Source: CBDUXT01 sp965371245 (GTDB taxonomy: Bacteria > Planctomycetota > Phycisphaerae > UBA1845). Taken from it: DNA of 64,000 nucleotides. This document shows positions 43,181-51,969 of this stretch, piece after piece. The position numbers and the translations under genes were made by a program. The stretch's first letter is position 1, and every line of letters begins with the position of its first letter. Where the stretch lies: positions 22,499 to 86,498 of the forward strand of contig CBDUXT010000012.1 in NCBI GenBank assembly GCA_965371245.1, in the 5' to 3' direction. The notes below the pieces were generated by a model. It searched no databases. It saw only the letters and a list, made by a program, of their open reading frames with translations, and was not told where the DNA came from.

Positions 43181-43687
43181 TTGAACCAATATGAAGCGAT
43201 GTTTCTGTTTGACCCGACCTTCGCGAGTTCGTTCGAGGCCTGCGAGACGGAAATCCGCCGGCTGATGGACCGGGCGGGGGCGGAGATCATCCTTTGCCGC
43301 AAATGGGACGAACGCCGTTTGGCGTTCCGCGTCCAGGGTCGAAAGCGCGGCGTCTACGTCCTGACCTACTTCCGGTGCGCTTCGGACAAAATCACGCCTC
43401 TCGAGCGTGACGGCAAGCTGTCCGAGCACGTGCTTCGGATGCTGGTCCTTCGCGCGGATCGCGTGACCCCCGAAGCGATGGAGAAGGCGTTCGAGTTGCA
43501 TGCCGAGGAGTCGCCGAGGGGCTACGGTGGCCGAGACAATCAATCGTCGCGGTCCGAGCGACCGAGGTCGGCGCCTGCTCGCCCAAGAGAGGCGGTTCAG
43601 AAAGAAAGACCGGCGCCCGACAGCGCCGTAACCACCACGACGACCGTGACGGAACCGCCGGCGGACGGTGCCGTCGAGACAAACTAG
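43181..43687 (+). CDS. rpsF: 30S ribosomal protein bS6
   Basis: The start is TTG at 43181, strongly supported by AGGAGGT (43166-43172) at eight-base spacing. No ATG lies in frame before the conserved N-terminus MNQYEAMFLFDP. The S6 fold covers residues 1-100 (RRLMDRAGAEIILCRKWDERRLAFRVQGRKRGVYVLTYF). Residues 105-168 are a charged, disordered extension (RGYGGRDNQSSRSERPRSAP...). bS6 binds 16S rRNA with bS18. The gene precedes ssb. Confidence 0.95.
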   Translation: MNQYEAMFLFDPTFASSFEACETEIRRLMDRAGAEIILCRKWDERRLAFRVQGRKRGVYVLTYFRCASDKITPLERDGKLSEHVLRMLVLRADRVTPEAMEKAFELHAEESPRGYGGRDNQSSRSERPRSAPARPREAVQKERPAPDSAVTTTTTVTEPPADGAVETN

Positions 43688-43740
43688 CTACGGGCGCGGC
43701 CTGACCGGCGCGTCGCGACCCACTTTCCTGGGGGTAAGAC

Positions 43741-44193
43741 ATGGCCAGCTACAACCGAATCGTGCTCATGGGCAACCTGACCCGCGACCCCGAACTCAGC
43801 TACACGCCGTCCAATACGGCGGTTTGCAAGATAAGACTCGCCACCAACCATAAGTGGCGCGATCGCGAAGGGAACACACGCGAAGAAGTCTGTTTCGTGG
43901 ACTGCACGATCTTCGGCAAGGGCGGGGAAACCTTCAATCAGTACATGACCAAGGGGCGCTCGGTGTTGCTTGACGGGCGTCTGAAGTACGACCAATGGAC
44001 CAACGCCGAGGGCGAAAAGAAAAGCAAGCACGAGGTCATCGTGGAGAACTTCACCTTCGTGGGCGGAGGACGCCGCGAGGACAGCCCGATGCAGTCGCCG
44101 GAAGGCGGCGAGGCCGCTCAGTTTCAGACCGCGGCGGCCTCTCCGTCAGGCAATGAGCCGCCGCCGCCAACGGACGACGACATCCCGTTCTAA
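43741..44193 (+). CDS. ssb: Single-stranded DNA-binding protein
   Basis: This 150-residue cytosolic protein binds single-stranded DNA during replication and repair. The OB fold is clear: MASYNRIVLMGNLTRDPELSYTPSNTAVCKIRLATN, then FVDCTIFGKGGE and GRSVLLDGRLKYDQW. The tail is Gln/Pro/Ala-rich and ends DDDIPF, the acidic tip that binds partner proteins. The ATG at 43741 follows GGGGGTAAG. It lies between rpsF and rplI. Confidence 0.97.
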   Translation: MASYNRIVLMGNLTRDPELSYTPSNTAVCKIRLATNHKWRDREGNTREEVCFVDCTIFGKGGETFNQYMTKGRSVLLDGRLKYDQWTNAEGEKKSKHEVIVENFTFVGGGRREDSPMQSPEGGEAAQFQTAAASPSGNEPPPPTDDDIPF

Positions 44194-44423
44194 CCAGCGT
44201 GATCCACGGATCCCGAGCCTGTTGGTTTCCGCAGTGTCGAGAAAAACTTGCCGCTCGTCGCTGAACTGACAGATTCAGAAACAGGGTCGGCCTGCGGCGA
44301 TATCGGCTTGCGGGTCGGGTCCAAACATCCGGCGGCTGCCGGTGAGATTCCGGCGTGGCGATCGGGCACGACGTGCTGTCGGCGGCTAATCAGAATCAAG
44401 CGACCGTAGCCGGCAAGCCGGGA

Positions 44424-44429
44424 TATAAT
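44424..44429 (+). promoter_or_regulatory. Candidate -10 (TATAAT) upstream of rplI
   Basis: A consensus TATAAT 46 bp before rplI, in the 282-bp ssb-rplI gap, where rpsR usually sits but is absent. No good -35 is visible at 17 bp. The rest of the gap shows no gene. Confidence 0.35.
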
Positions 44430-44475
44430 TCATCGTCCGCCGCGTTGCGGGCGATGCGATCGAAAGGACGAGTTC

Positions 44476-45018
44476 ATGACGATGAAGCTTTTGCTCTGCA
44501 AGACCATTGCACACCTCGGCATCGTCGGCGATGTCGTCGAGGTCGCCCCGGGGTATGGCCGTAACTACCTTGTGCCGCAGGGGCTGGCGACCACACCGAC
44601 CGAAGCGAATGTTCGCGCGCTGGCCGAGGCGAGGCGCTTGGCGGAGGCCGAGCAGATCCGGCAGCGCAAACACCTTGAGTCGATCGCGGAGCGCCTCGAG
44701 GGCGCCGAGGTCACGATTCGCGCCAAGGCCAACGAGGACGGCGTCTTGTACGGCTCGGTCGGGGCCAAGGAGATCGCCGACGCGCTGATCGAGGAGGGCT
44801 ATCCCGTGGTGCCCGAGCGGATCGTGCTGCCCTCACCGCTGCGCCAACTGGACAACGTGTCAATCGATATCAAGCTGGGCGACGATCTGCGTTGTACGGT
44901 GAAGGTGTGGGTCGTGCGTGACAAGACCGATGGCGAGGACGAAGAGACAGTGGACGGCCCTGACGGGGCCGAGGCAGGCACGGAGACCGCCGCCGATGAG
45001 CACAGCGGTACCGAATAA
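44476..45018 (+). CDS. rplI: 50S ribosomal protein bL9
   Basis: This 180-residue protein starts at ATG 44476 with AAAGGACGAG upstream. The N-terminal 23S rRNA-binding domain has the bL9 signature GDVVEVAPGYGRNYLVPQGLA. The long connecting helix (NVRALAEARRLAEAEQIRQRKHLESIAERL) and the C-terminal domain (SVGAKEIADALIEEGYPV) follow. The last 30 residues are acidic and disordered. It overlaps the dnaB start by 23 bp. rpsR, normally next to this gene, is missing. Confidence 0.95.
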   Translation: MTMKLLLCKTIAHLGIVGDVVEVAPGYGRNYLVPQGLATTPTEANVRALAEARRLAEAEQIRQRKHLESIAERLEGAEVTIRAKANEDGVLYGSVGAKEIADALIEEGYPVVPERIVLPSPLRQLDNVSIDIKLGDDLRCTVKVWVVRDKTDGEDEETVDGPDGAEAGTETAADEHSGTE

Positions 45019-46414
45019 AACATCATCGAATAAGGCCTCCGCGCCGGGCAAGACCGAGCGGGTTCCGCCGCAGAATATCGACGCCGAGATGGCTCTTCTC
45101 GGCTCGATGATGATGAGTCGGGATTCCATCGCCGAGGTGATTCCGGTGATCGGGCAGGGCGACAGCGACTGGTTCTACGTCCCCGCGCACGTGAAGCTCT
45201 TCGAGGTCTTGCTGGAGCTATACGACGACCCGGCCAAGGCCGTGGATCTGATCGTTGTCGCCGAAGAGCTTCGTCGTCGCGATCTGCTCGAGTATATTGG
45301 CGGGCAGGAGTATATGATCGTGCTCGCCGAGAGCTTCGGCGAGTCTTGCAACGCCGAGTACTACGCGAGGATCGTCCGTGACAAGGGGCTGTTACGTGGG
45401 CTGATCCGCTGTTCATCGGAGATTGCCGACCAGGCGTACTGGTCCCTCGACGAGGCTCGGACGATCCTCGATCTCGCCGAGCAAAAAATCTTCGATGTGA
45501 CCGAACGCCGGATCGCCGGACACACCACCGCGATTCGCGAGGCGGTCAAACGTCTCGCCGAACAAATCGGGCTAGGCCCCCTCGGCGTTTGCACGGGCCT
45601 TCCCTCCGGGTTCCCCCAACTTGACGAGCTTACCAGTGGGTTTCACCCCGGCGAGCTCATCATCGTCGCGGCCAGGCCGTCCATGGGGAAGACGGCGCTC
45701 GGGCTGTCGATGGCGCAGCACATGGCCTTGTCCGACAACACGCCGATCCTTTTCTTCTCGATGGAGATGAGTTCCGACCAGATTGCTCAGCGGCTGGTGA
45801 GTTCGTGGAAGAAGATTGACGCGCAGAGAATACGCCGACGGATGCTCTCCGATGAGGAAACGCGAAAGCTCATGGACGCCTGCGCGGAGTTCGAGGCCGC
45901 CCCGTTTTTTATCGACGATGCCCCCGGCATGAGCATCATGGAACTGCGATCGACCGCGCGACGCATCAAGAAGAAGCACGACATTCAGGCTGTTTTTGTA
46001 GACTATCTGCAACTGATGCACATCCCCAAGTCGGAAACCAGGCAGGTCGAGATCGCGAACATCAGCCGCGGGCTCAAGAGTCTGGCTCGCGAGCTGGAGA
46101 TCCCCGTCATTGCTATGGCACAGCTCAACCGCATGGTGGAGGGGCGGTCGAAGAAACGTCCGATGATGAGCGATCTTCGAGAGTCCGGGGCGATCGAACA
46201 GGACGCGGACGTCATTCTCCTGATTCACCGGGAGGAGTACTATCATCCGGAAAACGAAGACGTGCATAACCAGGCCGAGTTGATCCTGGCCAAGCAGCGG
46301 AACGGACCGACCGGGTCGATCACCCTTCATTTCGACAAGAAGTACACACGTTTCGACAGGCACTACGTGGGCGAAGCACCTTACGTACCCGCCCAAAGTG
46401 ACGCGCCGTTCTAG
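44996..46414 (+). CDS. dnaB: Replicative DNA helicase
   Basis: The ATG at 44996 gives 472 residues and is preferred over in-frame upstream starts that would overlap rplI further. The N-terminal DnaB collar domain (VPPQNIDAEMALLGSMMMSRDS...) and the C-terminal RecA-like motor are both present. Walker A is ARPSMGKTALGL, Walker B FVDYLQLM, and the DnaB-specific QLNRMVEGRSKKRPMMSDLRESGAIEQDAD carries the arginine finger region. It unwinds DNA as a hexamer at the replication fork. No intein is seen. Confidence 0.96.
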   Translation: MSTAVPNKTSSNKASAPGKTERVPPQNIDAEMALLGSMMMSRDSIAEVIPVIGQGDSDWFYVPAHVKLFEVLLELYDDPAKAVDLIVVAEELRRRDLLEYIGGQEYMIVLAESFGESCNAEYYARIVRDKGLLRGLIRCSSEIADQAYWSLDEARTILDLAEQKIFDVTERRIAGHTTAIREAVKRLAEQIGLGPLGVCTGLPSGFPQLDELTSGFHPGELIIVAARPSMGKTALGLSMAQHMALSDNTPILFFSMEMSSDQIAQRLVSSWKKIDAQRIRRRMLSDEETRKLMDACAEFEAAPFFIDDAPGMSIMELRSTARRIKKKHDIQAVFVDYLQLMHIPKSETRQVEIANISRGLKSLARELEIPVIAMAQLNRMVEGRSKKRPMMSDLRESGAIEQDADVILLIHREEYYHPENEDVHNQAELILAKQRNGPTGSITLHFDKKYTRFDRHYVGEAPYVPAQSDAPF

Positions 46415-46433
46415 CGGACGCGCGGTTTCGGTT

Positions 46434-46462
46434 TTGCCCGCGGATGACGGTGGTGTTAGGAT
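46434..46462 (+). promoter_or_regulatory. Candidate promoter for bamA
   Basis: TTGCCC (46434-46439), 17 bp, then TAGGAT (46457-46462), about 78 bp before the bamA start. Four of six positions match the -10 consensus. Confidence 0.45.
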
Positions 46463-46539
46463 GACACGTCGTTGGCGCGGCTTGGCGCGGCGCGCGACTG
46501 TCCGAACGGGTTCCAGGATTCGGCGCGGAAACCTTACTT

Positions 46540-48876
46540 TTGGAACACAAGTCCCCAGTCATCCAGGCGATCACCAGGTCTGTCCGAGTCTTGGGGATCG
46601 CGCTGGCTCTATCGACGACGACGGCGCTCATGGCGCAGCCGGCGGTCGCGCCCACGATCCGCGAGGTGATGTTTGCCGGGTTGGGTCGGACGCCGGAGTC
46701 GGTTGCCCGCGAGGTGGCCGGGCTGACCGCGGGCGATCTCGCCGACACCCCATCGCTCGACTCGGCCTTGGAGCGGCTGCTTCGTTCCCGCCGCTTCCTG
46801 ACCGTCGACTACCGCCTGGAGCCGGTCGATGACGGCGTGCGCGTCGTCTTCGATGTGCGAGAACGCACCGTCGTGACGGCCATCCGTTTTGAGGGCAATA
46901 GCGAGTTGCGCGATGCCCGGCTTCGTCCGCTGGTGACGCACCCGCTCAACGTAGCGGTGGATTGGTTGGCCGTGCGGGATGGGCGCGAGGCTATCACCGC
47001 CCTGTATCGCCAGAGCGGTTTCGGCGACGTCGAGGTGAGCTACGATCAGGCGCAGGTGATGCGCTCGGGCATCCTGGTGTACACCATTGAGGAAGGGTCG
47101 CGCGTGCGGATCCGTTCGATTCGTTTCGAGGGCAACGACTCGATCCCCCCCGAGCGGCTCAAGAAGCATGTCGATACGAAGAAGGCGTTCTGGTTCCTTC
47201 GCCCCGGCGCCTTCGATCGAGACCGGGCCGAGTCCGACGTCGCCGCGCTCCAGAGCTTCTACCGCGACGAGGGTTTCCTGGATGCGCGGGTGCGTTACGA
47301 AACCGAGTTCAGCGAGGGCGGCAAGGACATGGGCGTGGTCTTCCTCGTTGAGGAAGGTAGCCGGTACACCATCGAGTCCATCGAATTCGTCGGCGTTACG
47401 GTGTTCTCGCCGGAGGAACTGCTGGCGGCGATGACGTCTCGGGTGGGTTCGACGGTCAAGCGGCGGCAGGTCGAGGCGGACCGGCGGGCTGTCCTCTTGC
47501 GCTACGGTCAGCTTGGGTACATCTATGCGACGGTCGGTTTGGCTCGCGTCTTCTCGGACACGCCGGGACTTGTGCGGATCACCATGGCGATGGAAGAGGG
47601 CGAGCCGTACCGCGTCGGAAAGGTCATCGTACAGGGTAACGCGCGAACCAAAGACAAAGTGGTTCGGCGAGCGCTCAACCTTTACCCCCCGGACGACCTG
47701 TTCGACATGACGGAGGCCAGGGAAGCCGAACAGCGGCTTCTGCAAACGCGCGTTTTCGGATCGGCGCGCGTCTATCCCAAGGGCGACGAGCCGGGCGTGC
47801 GCGACGTGGTCATGGACGTGACGGAGGCGGAGCAGGCTGGAAACGTCATCTTCCAGGTGGGCGTCACCAGCAACAGCGGGCTGATCGGCAGCATCGTGAT
47901 CGATCTGCAGAACTTCGATCTGTACGACCGGCCGAAGAGTTGGAAGGAGTTCTACAAGAGGCGAGCATTCTTCGGCGGCGGGCAACACATGCGGCTCGAG
48001 CTTCAGCCGGGCACGCAGGTCGGTCGCTACCGCCTTGACTTCACCGAGCCCTATCTCTTCGACAAGCCGATTCGCTTCGACACCAGCCTGTTTGTCTTCG
48101 GGCGCGGTCGGGACGGGTGGACCGAGCGGCGCGGTGGCGCCACCATCAGCTTCGGGCAACGGTTTGACCGCGGCCGGTTGCGTGGATGGTCGGGCGAGTT
48201 GACGGTGCGCATCGAGGATGTGAACATCGACGACATCGACCTGTTCACATCCAGGGAGGTTCGCGATGACGAGGGTTCCAACCTCATCACGAGCCTGAGG
48301 GGCTCGCTGGTGCGGGACCGACGGGACAATCGATTCGTCCCCACGTCGGGTGATCGGCTGCGGCTGGGCTATGAGCAGACCGGCGTGTTCGGCGGCGATC
48401 ATACCTTCGGCAAGCTGACCGCCGCCTACCAATGGTACAAGACGCTCTCCGTTGACCTGCTGGACCGCAAACGTGTTCTCACGCTAAAGGCCGAAGGCGG
48501 TCTGATCGTCGGCAACGCGCCCGTGTTCGAGCGATTCTTCGCCGGCGGCACTGGATCGCTGCGTGGGTTCGAGTTTCGCGGAGTCGGCGAGCGCGATGGG
48601 CTCGATCAGACGAATGTGGGTGGGGACGTGCTGCTCTTGCTCGGAAGCGAGTACTCCTTCCCCCTCTTCGGTGACAACATACGCGGGCACACGTTCTTGG
48701 ATGTCGGGATGGCCGGCTCTGACGGTCTTCGGGCTTCGCTTGGCGTGGGGGCGCGGTTTTCGATCAACTTGTTCGGTCGACCGGTGCCCCTGGAGGTCAA
48801 CATCGCCATCCCGTTCCTGACCGAATCGGAAGACGACACGCGGGTGTTTAGCTTCCTGATCGGGCGGACGTTCTAG
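46540..48876 (+). CDS. bamA: Outer membrane protein assembly factor BamA
   Basis: This 778-residue protein begins at TTG 46540, weakly supported by GGAAA; a slightly later start is possible. The signal peptide (VRVLGIALALSTTTALMAQPAVA) is followed by POTRA domains to about residue 430 (for example VVTAIRFEGNSELRDARLR and RIRSIRFEGNDSIPPERL). Residues 440-778 form the beta-barrel with the L6 motif GSLRGFEFRGVG and end in aromatic FLIGRTF. BamA inserts beta-barrel proteins into the outer membrane. Its presence shows a diderm envelope. Confidence 0.95.
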   Translation: MEHKSPVIQAITRSVRVLGIALALSTTTALMAQPAVAPTIREVMFAGLGRTPESVAREVAGLTAGDLADTPSLDSALERLLRSRRFLTVDYRLEPVDDGVRVVFDVRERTVVTAIRFEGNSELRDARLRPLVTHPLNVAVDWLAVRDGREAITALYRQSGFGDVEVSYDQAQVMRSGILVYTIEEGSRVRIRSIRFEGNDSIPPERLKKHVDTKKAFWFLRPGAFDRDRAESDVAALQSFYRDEGFLDARVRYETEFSEGGKDMGVVFLVEEGSRYTIESIEFVGVTVFSPEELLAAMTSRVGSTVKRRQVEADRRAVLLRYGQLGYIYATVGLARVFSDTPGLVRITMAMEEGEPYRVGKVIVQGNARTKDKVVRRALNLYPPDDLFDMTEAREAEQRLLQTRVFGSARVYPKGDEPGVRDVVMDVTEAEQAGNVIFQVGVTSNSGLIGSIVIDLQNFDLYDRPKSWKEFYKRRAFFGGGQHMRLELQPGTQVGRYRLDFTEPYLFDKPIRFDTSLFVFGRGRDGWTERRGGATISFGQRFDRGRLRGWSGELTVRIEDVNIDDIDLFTSREVRDDEGSNLITSLRGSLVRDRRDNRFVPTSGDRLRLGYEQTGVFGGDHTFGKLTAAYQWYKTLSVDLLDRKRVLTLKAEGGLIVGNAPVFERFFAGGTGSLRGFEFRGVGERDGLDQTNVGGDVLLLLGSEYSFPLFGDNIRGHTFLDVGMAGSDGLRASLGVGARFSINLFGRPVPLEVNIAIPFLTESEDDTRVFSFLIGRTF

Positions 48877-48898
48877 TGCAGAGTCATTTGTTGTGTAC

Positions 48899-49056
48899 CG
48901 AGCCGCGGGCTCTTGCCCGCGCGGCGTTTCGGGTCTCGACACGTGCTCGGCCTTCATGGAGCGTTACACGAAACCGAACTTCTTTGTAGTGCCCCGCCTC
49001 ACAAATCCTGCGGCCATCCGAGCCCGATGTCCGCGCGGGCAAAAGCCCGCGGCTCA
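48899..49056. repeat. Inverted pair of REP hairpins
   Basis: GAGCCGCGGGCTCTTGCCCGCG (two blocks; 48899-48926) and its near inverse CGCGCGGGCAAAAGCCCGCGGC (two blocks; 49029-49056) face each other, about 100 bp apart, between bamA and LolA-like paralog 2. This is a REPIN-like arrangement. No other gene is visible in the 48877-49276 gap. Confidence 0.65.
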
Positions 49057-49276
49057 GGGACGAGGCATCTTCGTATCGCATCTGAATCTGGATTCTTGCC
49101 GTCAAATGCCCGGCTCATCCGGGCGTGTTCCTCTCCCGATGATCTGCCATCCATCGTTCCGCTCCGTGGACCCGGCAGGTTGGGCGGTGGATCGTTTTCG
49201 CCGTTCTTGATAAACTGTGCCAAGAGGCGCCCGCCATGACGGGTCGATTGGCATCCGAAAACGGGAGGAATAACCG

Positions 49277-50026
49277 ATGCGACGAACGAACAAGCTGATA
49301 GCCGTCATGTGCGTGTTCGCCGGTGTGTCTGGTGAAGCGCTCGCCGCCCGTCACGCGGACGAGGCCAAGAACATCCTGCAAAAAAGCCAGGCCGCACTCA
49401 AGAAGGTCAAGCTCGTTACCTACGACGGCGACTTTACAGCCACCGGTTGGGTGGCGGCCCGCATGGCGACGGTTGAGGGAAAAACCGTTCTGGGCGAACC
49501 GTCTCAGTGGGGTCTGGACCGTTTTCGTTGCGAGGTGAAGCTGAAGCCTTCGGGATCAGACGCGGTGATGGAGCTGACGGCCGGATCGAACGGCGATCGG
49601 CACTTCCTGATGGACCCGCGGCGGCGATACGTGTACGAAGACCTGGACTCGCTGATCCTCGGCGCGCATGGTCGCGACATCCTCCGGTTGCTCCTGCGCG
49701 AGTTCACGTCGGCCGATCCGTTCCAGGAGGCGCTCGAATCGAAGAATGTTCAACTTGCCGGAACCGCGACGATCGGTGGCGAGGAGTGCCACAAGCTCGT
49801 CATTTCATCGGGCGGGCGTGCCGAGGCCGAGTGGTTCCTATCGACCAAAGACTTCCTGCCCCGCCGGCACGTTCGTCTGGTGGCGAATCGCCGTGATCCC
49901 GATGGCGCGCCGGGTCGGCTGATCCTGAGTGTGACCGGTCTTAGGGTGAACCCGAAGCTCGACGGAGATCCGTTCACGATCATCATTCCGGCGGGCTATA
50001 CGAAAACGGACGACTTCCCGAAATGA
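49277..50026 (+). CDS. Secreted LolA-like / DUF2092-type protein, paralog 2
   Basis: This 249-residue protein starts at ATG 49277 after GGGAGGAA. The signal peptide is MRRTNKLIAVMCVFAGVSGEALA. The mature part is LolA/LppX-like: NILQKSQAALKKVKLVTYDGDF, VMELTAGSNGDRHFLMDP, ATIGGEECHKLVI, FLPRRHVRLV, and the terminal KTDDFPK. It shares order and key residues with paralog 1 (14016-14780). It likely binds a lipid or lipoprotein in the periplasm; unproven. It has its own unit after bamA. Confidence 0.75.
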   Translation: MRRTNKLIAVMCVFAGVSGEALAARHADEAKNILQKSQAALKKVKLVTYDGDFTATGWVAARMATVEGKTVLGEPSQWGLDRFRCEVKLKPSGSDAVMELTAGSNGDRHFLMDPRRRYVYEDLDSLILGAHGRDILRLLLREFTSADPFQEALESKNVQLAGTATIGGEECHKLVISSGGRAEAEWFLSTKDFLPRRHVRLVANRRDPDGAPGRLILSVTGLRVNPKLDGDPFTIIIPAGYTKTDDFPK

Positions 50027-50087
50027 CGGTCACGGCGGATCTCTTTGTCGTGCGAAGCAGGCATGACGCCTCCTCAGCCCGACGCGT

Positions 50088-51335
50088 CTAAACGTCGCGG
50101 AGGTGGTGCCCGAGCTTCTCTTTCTTGGTCTTGAGATAGAACCGGTTGTGCTCGTTGGGGGGCATCTCCATGGTGATCTGCTCCACGATCTTGATGCCGT
50201 AGACCTCAAGCCGGTTCACCTTCTTGGGGTTGTTGGTGAGGATACGCAGTTGGGAAAGACCCAGGTCACGGATGATGTGAGCACCGACACCGTAGTCCCG
50301 CCGATCGACCGGGAGCCCGAGTTGTTCGTTGGCTTCGACTGTATCGAACCCCTCGTCCTGGAGCTTGTAGGCCCGTAGCTTGTTGTGTAGGCCGATCCCC
50401 CGCCCCTCCTGGCGCAAGTAAACGATCGCTCCTTTTCCCGCCTTCTGCACGAGCTGCATGGCCGTGTGGAGCTGCTCGCCGCAGTCGCATCGCGCCGAGT
50501 GGAACACGTGACCCGTCATGCACTCGGACTCGACACGGAGCAGAACAGGCTCGTCGTGAGGGACCGGTTGTCCGTCACAGTCGAGTTCCCCGACCCCGCC
50601 GCAGCACAGCGCCAGGTGCGGCTCGTGATCCACCGGCGAGTGGAACTCGATCAGCGTAAAATCACCGAACTGGGTCGGCAGCTTGGTCGTGACGCCGCGG
50701 GAGACGAAGTGTTCGTGTTTCATGCGATGCTCGATGATGTCCGCCACGGTGTACATGCGGATGTCGTGCTTGCGTGATATCGCGGTCAGTGCCGGGACGC
50801 GGGCCATCGTGCCGTCCTCGTTCATGATCTCGATGAGGACCGCCGCCGGAGGCAAACCGGCCAACCGGCACAGATCGACCGATCCCTCCGTCTGCCCGGC
50901 GCGAACAAGCACGCCGCCGTCTCTGGCCATCAACGGGTTGATGTGTCCCGGTCGGCACAGGTCGGTTGGTTTCGTGTCGGGTGCGGTAGCGACCTCGATC
51001 GTCTTGGCGCGGTCCTCGGCGGAAACGCCCGTGGTGACGCCGAACCGACTGTGCGCGTCGATCGTCACCGTGAAGGCGGTCCCGAACTGCGTCGTGTTAT
51101 CCGAGGTCTGCGGCGGGAGATTCAGCTCCTCGCACCGTTGCCGTGTCATGGTCATGCAGAGCACGCCACGTCCGACGGTGACCATGAAGTTGACGGCCTG
51201 GGGTGTCACGTGGCGCGCGGCGATGACCAGGTCGCCCTCGTTCTCGCGATTCTGGTCATCGACGAGGATGATCATCCGGCCCTCGCGAAGGTCGTCAAAG
51301 GCCCGTTCGATGGGCGAAAAAGGGGAGCTGCTCAT
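50088..51335 (-). CDS. ribBA: Bifunctional riboflavin biosynthesis protein (DHBP synthase/GTP cyclohydrolase II)
   Basis: The ATG at 51335 (MSSSPFSPIERAFDDL) is 8 bp after the pgsA stop; an upstream frame overlapping pgsA is rejected. The 415-residue protein has the N-terminal DHBP synthase domain (DDQNRENEGDLV, RPGHINPLMARDGGVL) and the C-terminal GTP cyclohydrolase II domain (CMTGHVFHSARCDCGEQL zinc ligands, YLRQEGRGIGL, GVGAHIIRDLG). It supplies both precursors for riboflavin. ribD is far away in this window (29170). No FMN riboswitch was seen upstream. Confidence 0.95.
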   Translation of the reverse strand: MSSSPFSPIERAFDDLREGRMIILVDDQNRENEGDLVIAARHVTPQAVNFMVTVGRGVLCMTMTRQRCEELNLPPQTSDNTTQFGTAFTVTIDAHSRFGVTTGVSAEDRAKTIEVATAPDTKPTDLCRPGHINPLMARDGGVLVRAGQTEGSVDLCRLAGLPPAAVLIEIMNEDGTMARVPALTAISRKHDIRMYTVADIIEHRMKHEHFVSRGVTTKLPTQFGDFTLIEFHSPVDHEPHLALCCGGVGELDCDGQPVPHDEPVLLRVESECMTGHVFHSARCDCGEQLHTAMQLVQKAGKGAIVYLRQEGRGIGLHNKLRAYKLQDEGFDTVEANEQLGLPVDRRDYGVGAHIIRDLGLSQLRILTNNPKKVNRLEVYGIKIVEQITMEMPPNEHNRFYLKTKKEKLGHHLRDV

Positions 51336-51342
51336 GTCTGAC

Positions 51343-51939
51343 TCACGGCTTCGCGCTGCCGACTCGGCTTGACGCGAAACGGTTTCCAATCCTCAAATAG
51401 TCCATGACGGCGATGACCGCCAACCCACTCGCGAGCCAACACAATGGCCCAAAGGCGTGGTGCAAGATCGGTGCCACGTCGGGCGCCGCCAAGCAGAATC
51501 CGATCAATACCAATTGTACCAGCGTGCATGCCTTACCCCAAGCCCGCGGCTGAACGAAAAACTCGCCCGTCGTGGCATACATCAGGGCGAATCCGATGAG
51601 CGTTAGGACGTCCTTACCGATCGCGATGACCGGAACCCAGCTCGGCAGGCGGACCCCGGGGACGGCCGTCGATTCGGCCGCCAGGAGAACGACCGCGCAC
51701 GTGATGAGCAGCTTATCTCCGACGGGATCGAGGAACCGACCAAGCGGCGTTTCCTCGCCCAGCCGGCGAGCCAGGAATCCGTCGAGCACGTCGCTGGCGC
51801 CCATCAACGCGACCAGCACCAGGGATAGATGCCGCCAGCCGGTCCAACCGGTGTTGAGCCGCAGCAGGCAGATGACCAACGGAACGACGAGGATGATCCG
51901 CGCGATGGTGATGCGATTGGGCCAGTTGAGCCAGGTCAT
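51343..51939 (-). CDS. pgsA: CDP-alcohol phosphatidyltransferase (PgsA-like)
   Basis: This 198-residue inner-membrane enzyme has five or six transmembrane helices. The CDP-alcohol phosphatidyltransferase signature D-x2-DG-x2-AR-x8-G-x3-D-x3-D is complete in DVLDGFLARRLGEETPLGRF-LDPVGDK. The N-terminal WPNRITIARIILV is typical of PgsA, which makes phosphatidylglycerolphosphate from CDP-diacylglycerol and glycerol-3-phosphate. A related lipid head group (such as inositol) cannot be excluded. The stop is 8 bp from ribBA. Confidence 0.85.
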   Translation of the reverse strand: MTWLNWPNRITIARIILVVPLVICLLRLNTGWTGWRHLSLVLVALMGASDVLDGFLARRLGEETPLGRFLDPVGDKLLITCAVVLLAAESTAVPGVRLPSWVPVIAIGKDVLTLIGFALMYATTGEFFVQPRAWGKACTLVQLVLIGFCLAAPDVAPILHHAFGPLCWLASGLAVIAVMDYLRIGNRFASSRVGSAKP

Positions 51940-51969
51940 GGTGGGTTCGCGAAACGTTATCCCATGTCG

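Noticed and set aside
44194..44475. Possible rpsR gene in the ssb-rplI gap.
   Set aside because: No frame shows the basic, Cys-containing bS18 pattern; the gap was kept as non-coding.
46609..48432. Long open frame on the reverse strand opposite bamA (over 600 codons).
   Set aside because: It mirrors the codon structure of the well-supported bamA gene, carries no family motifs, and has low-complexity Arg/His-rich content typical of GC-rich antisense frames.
50088..51335. FMN riboswitch for ribBA or ribD.
   Set aside because: The conserved RFN motif was not seen upstream of either gene.
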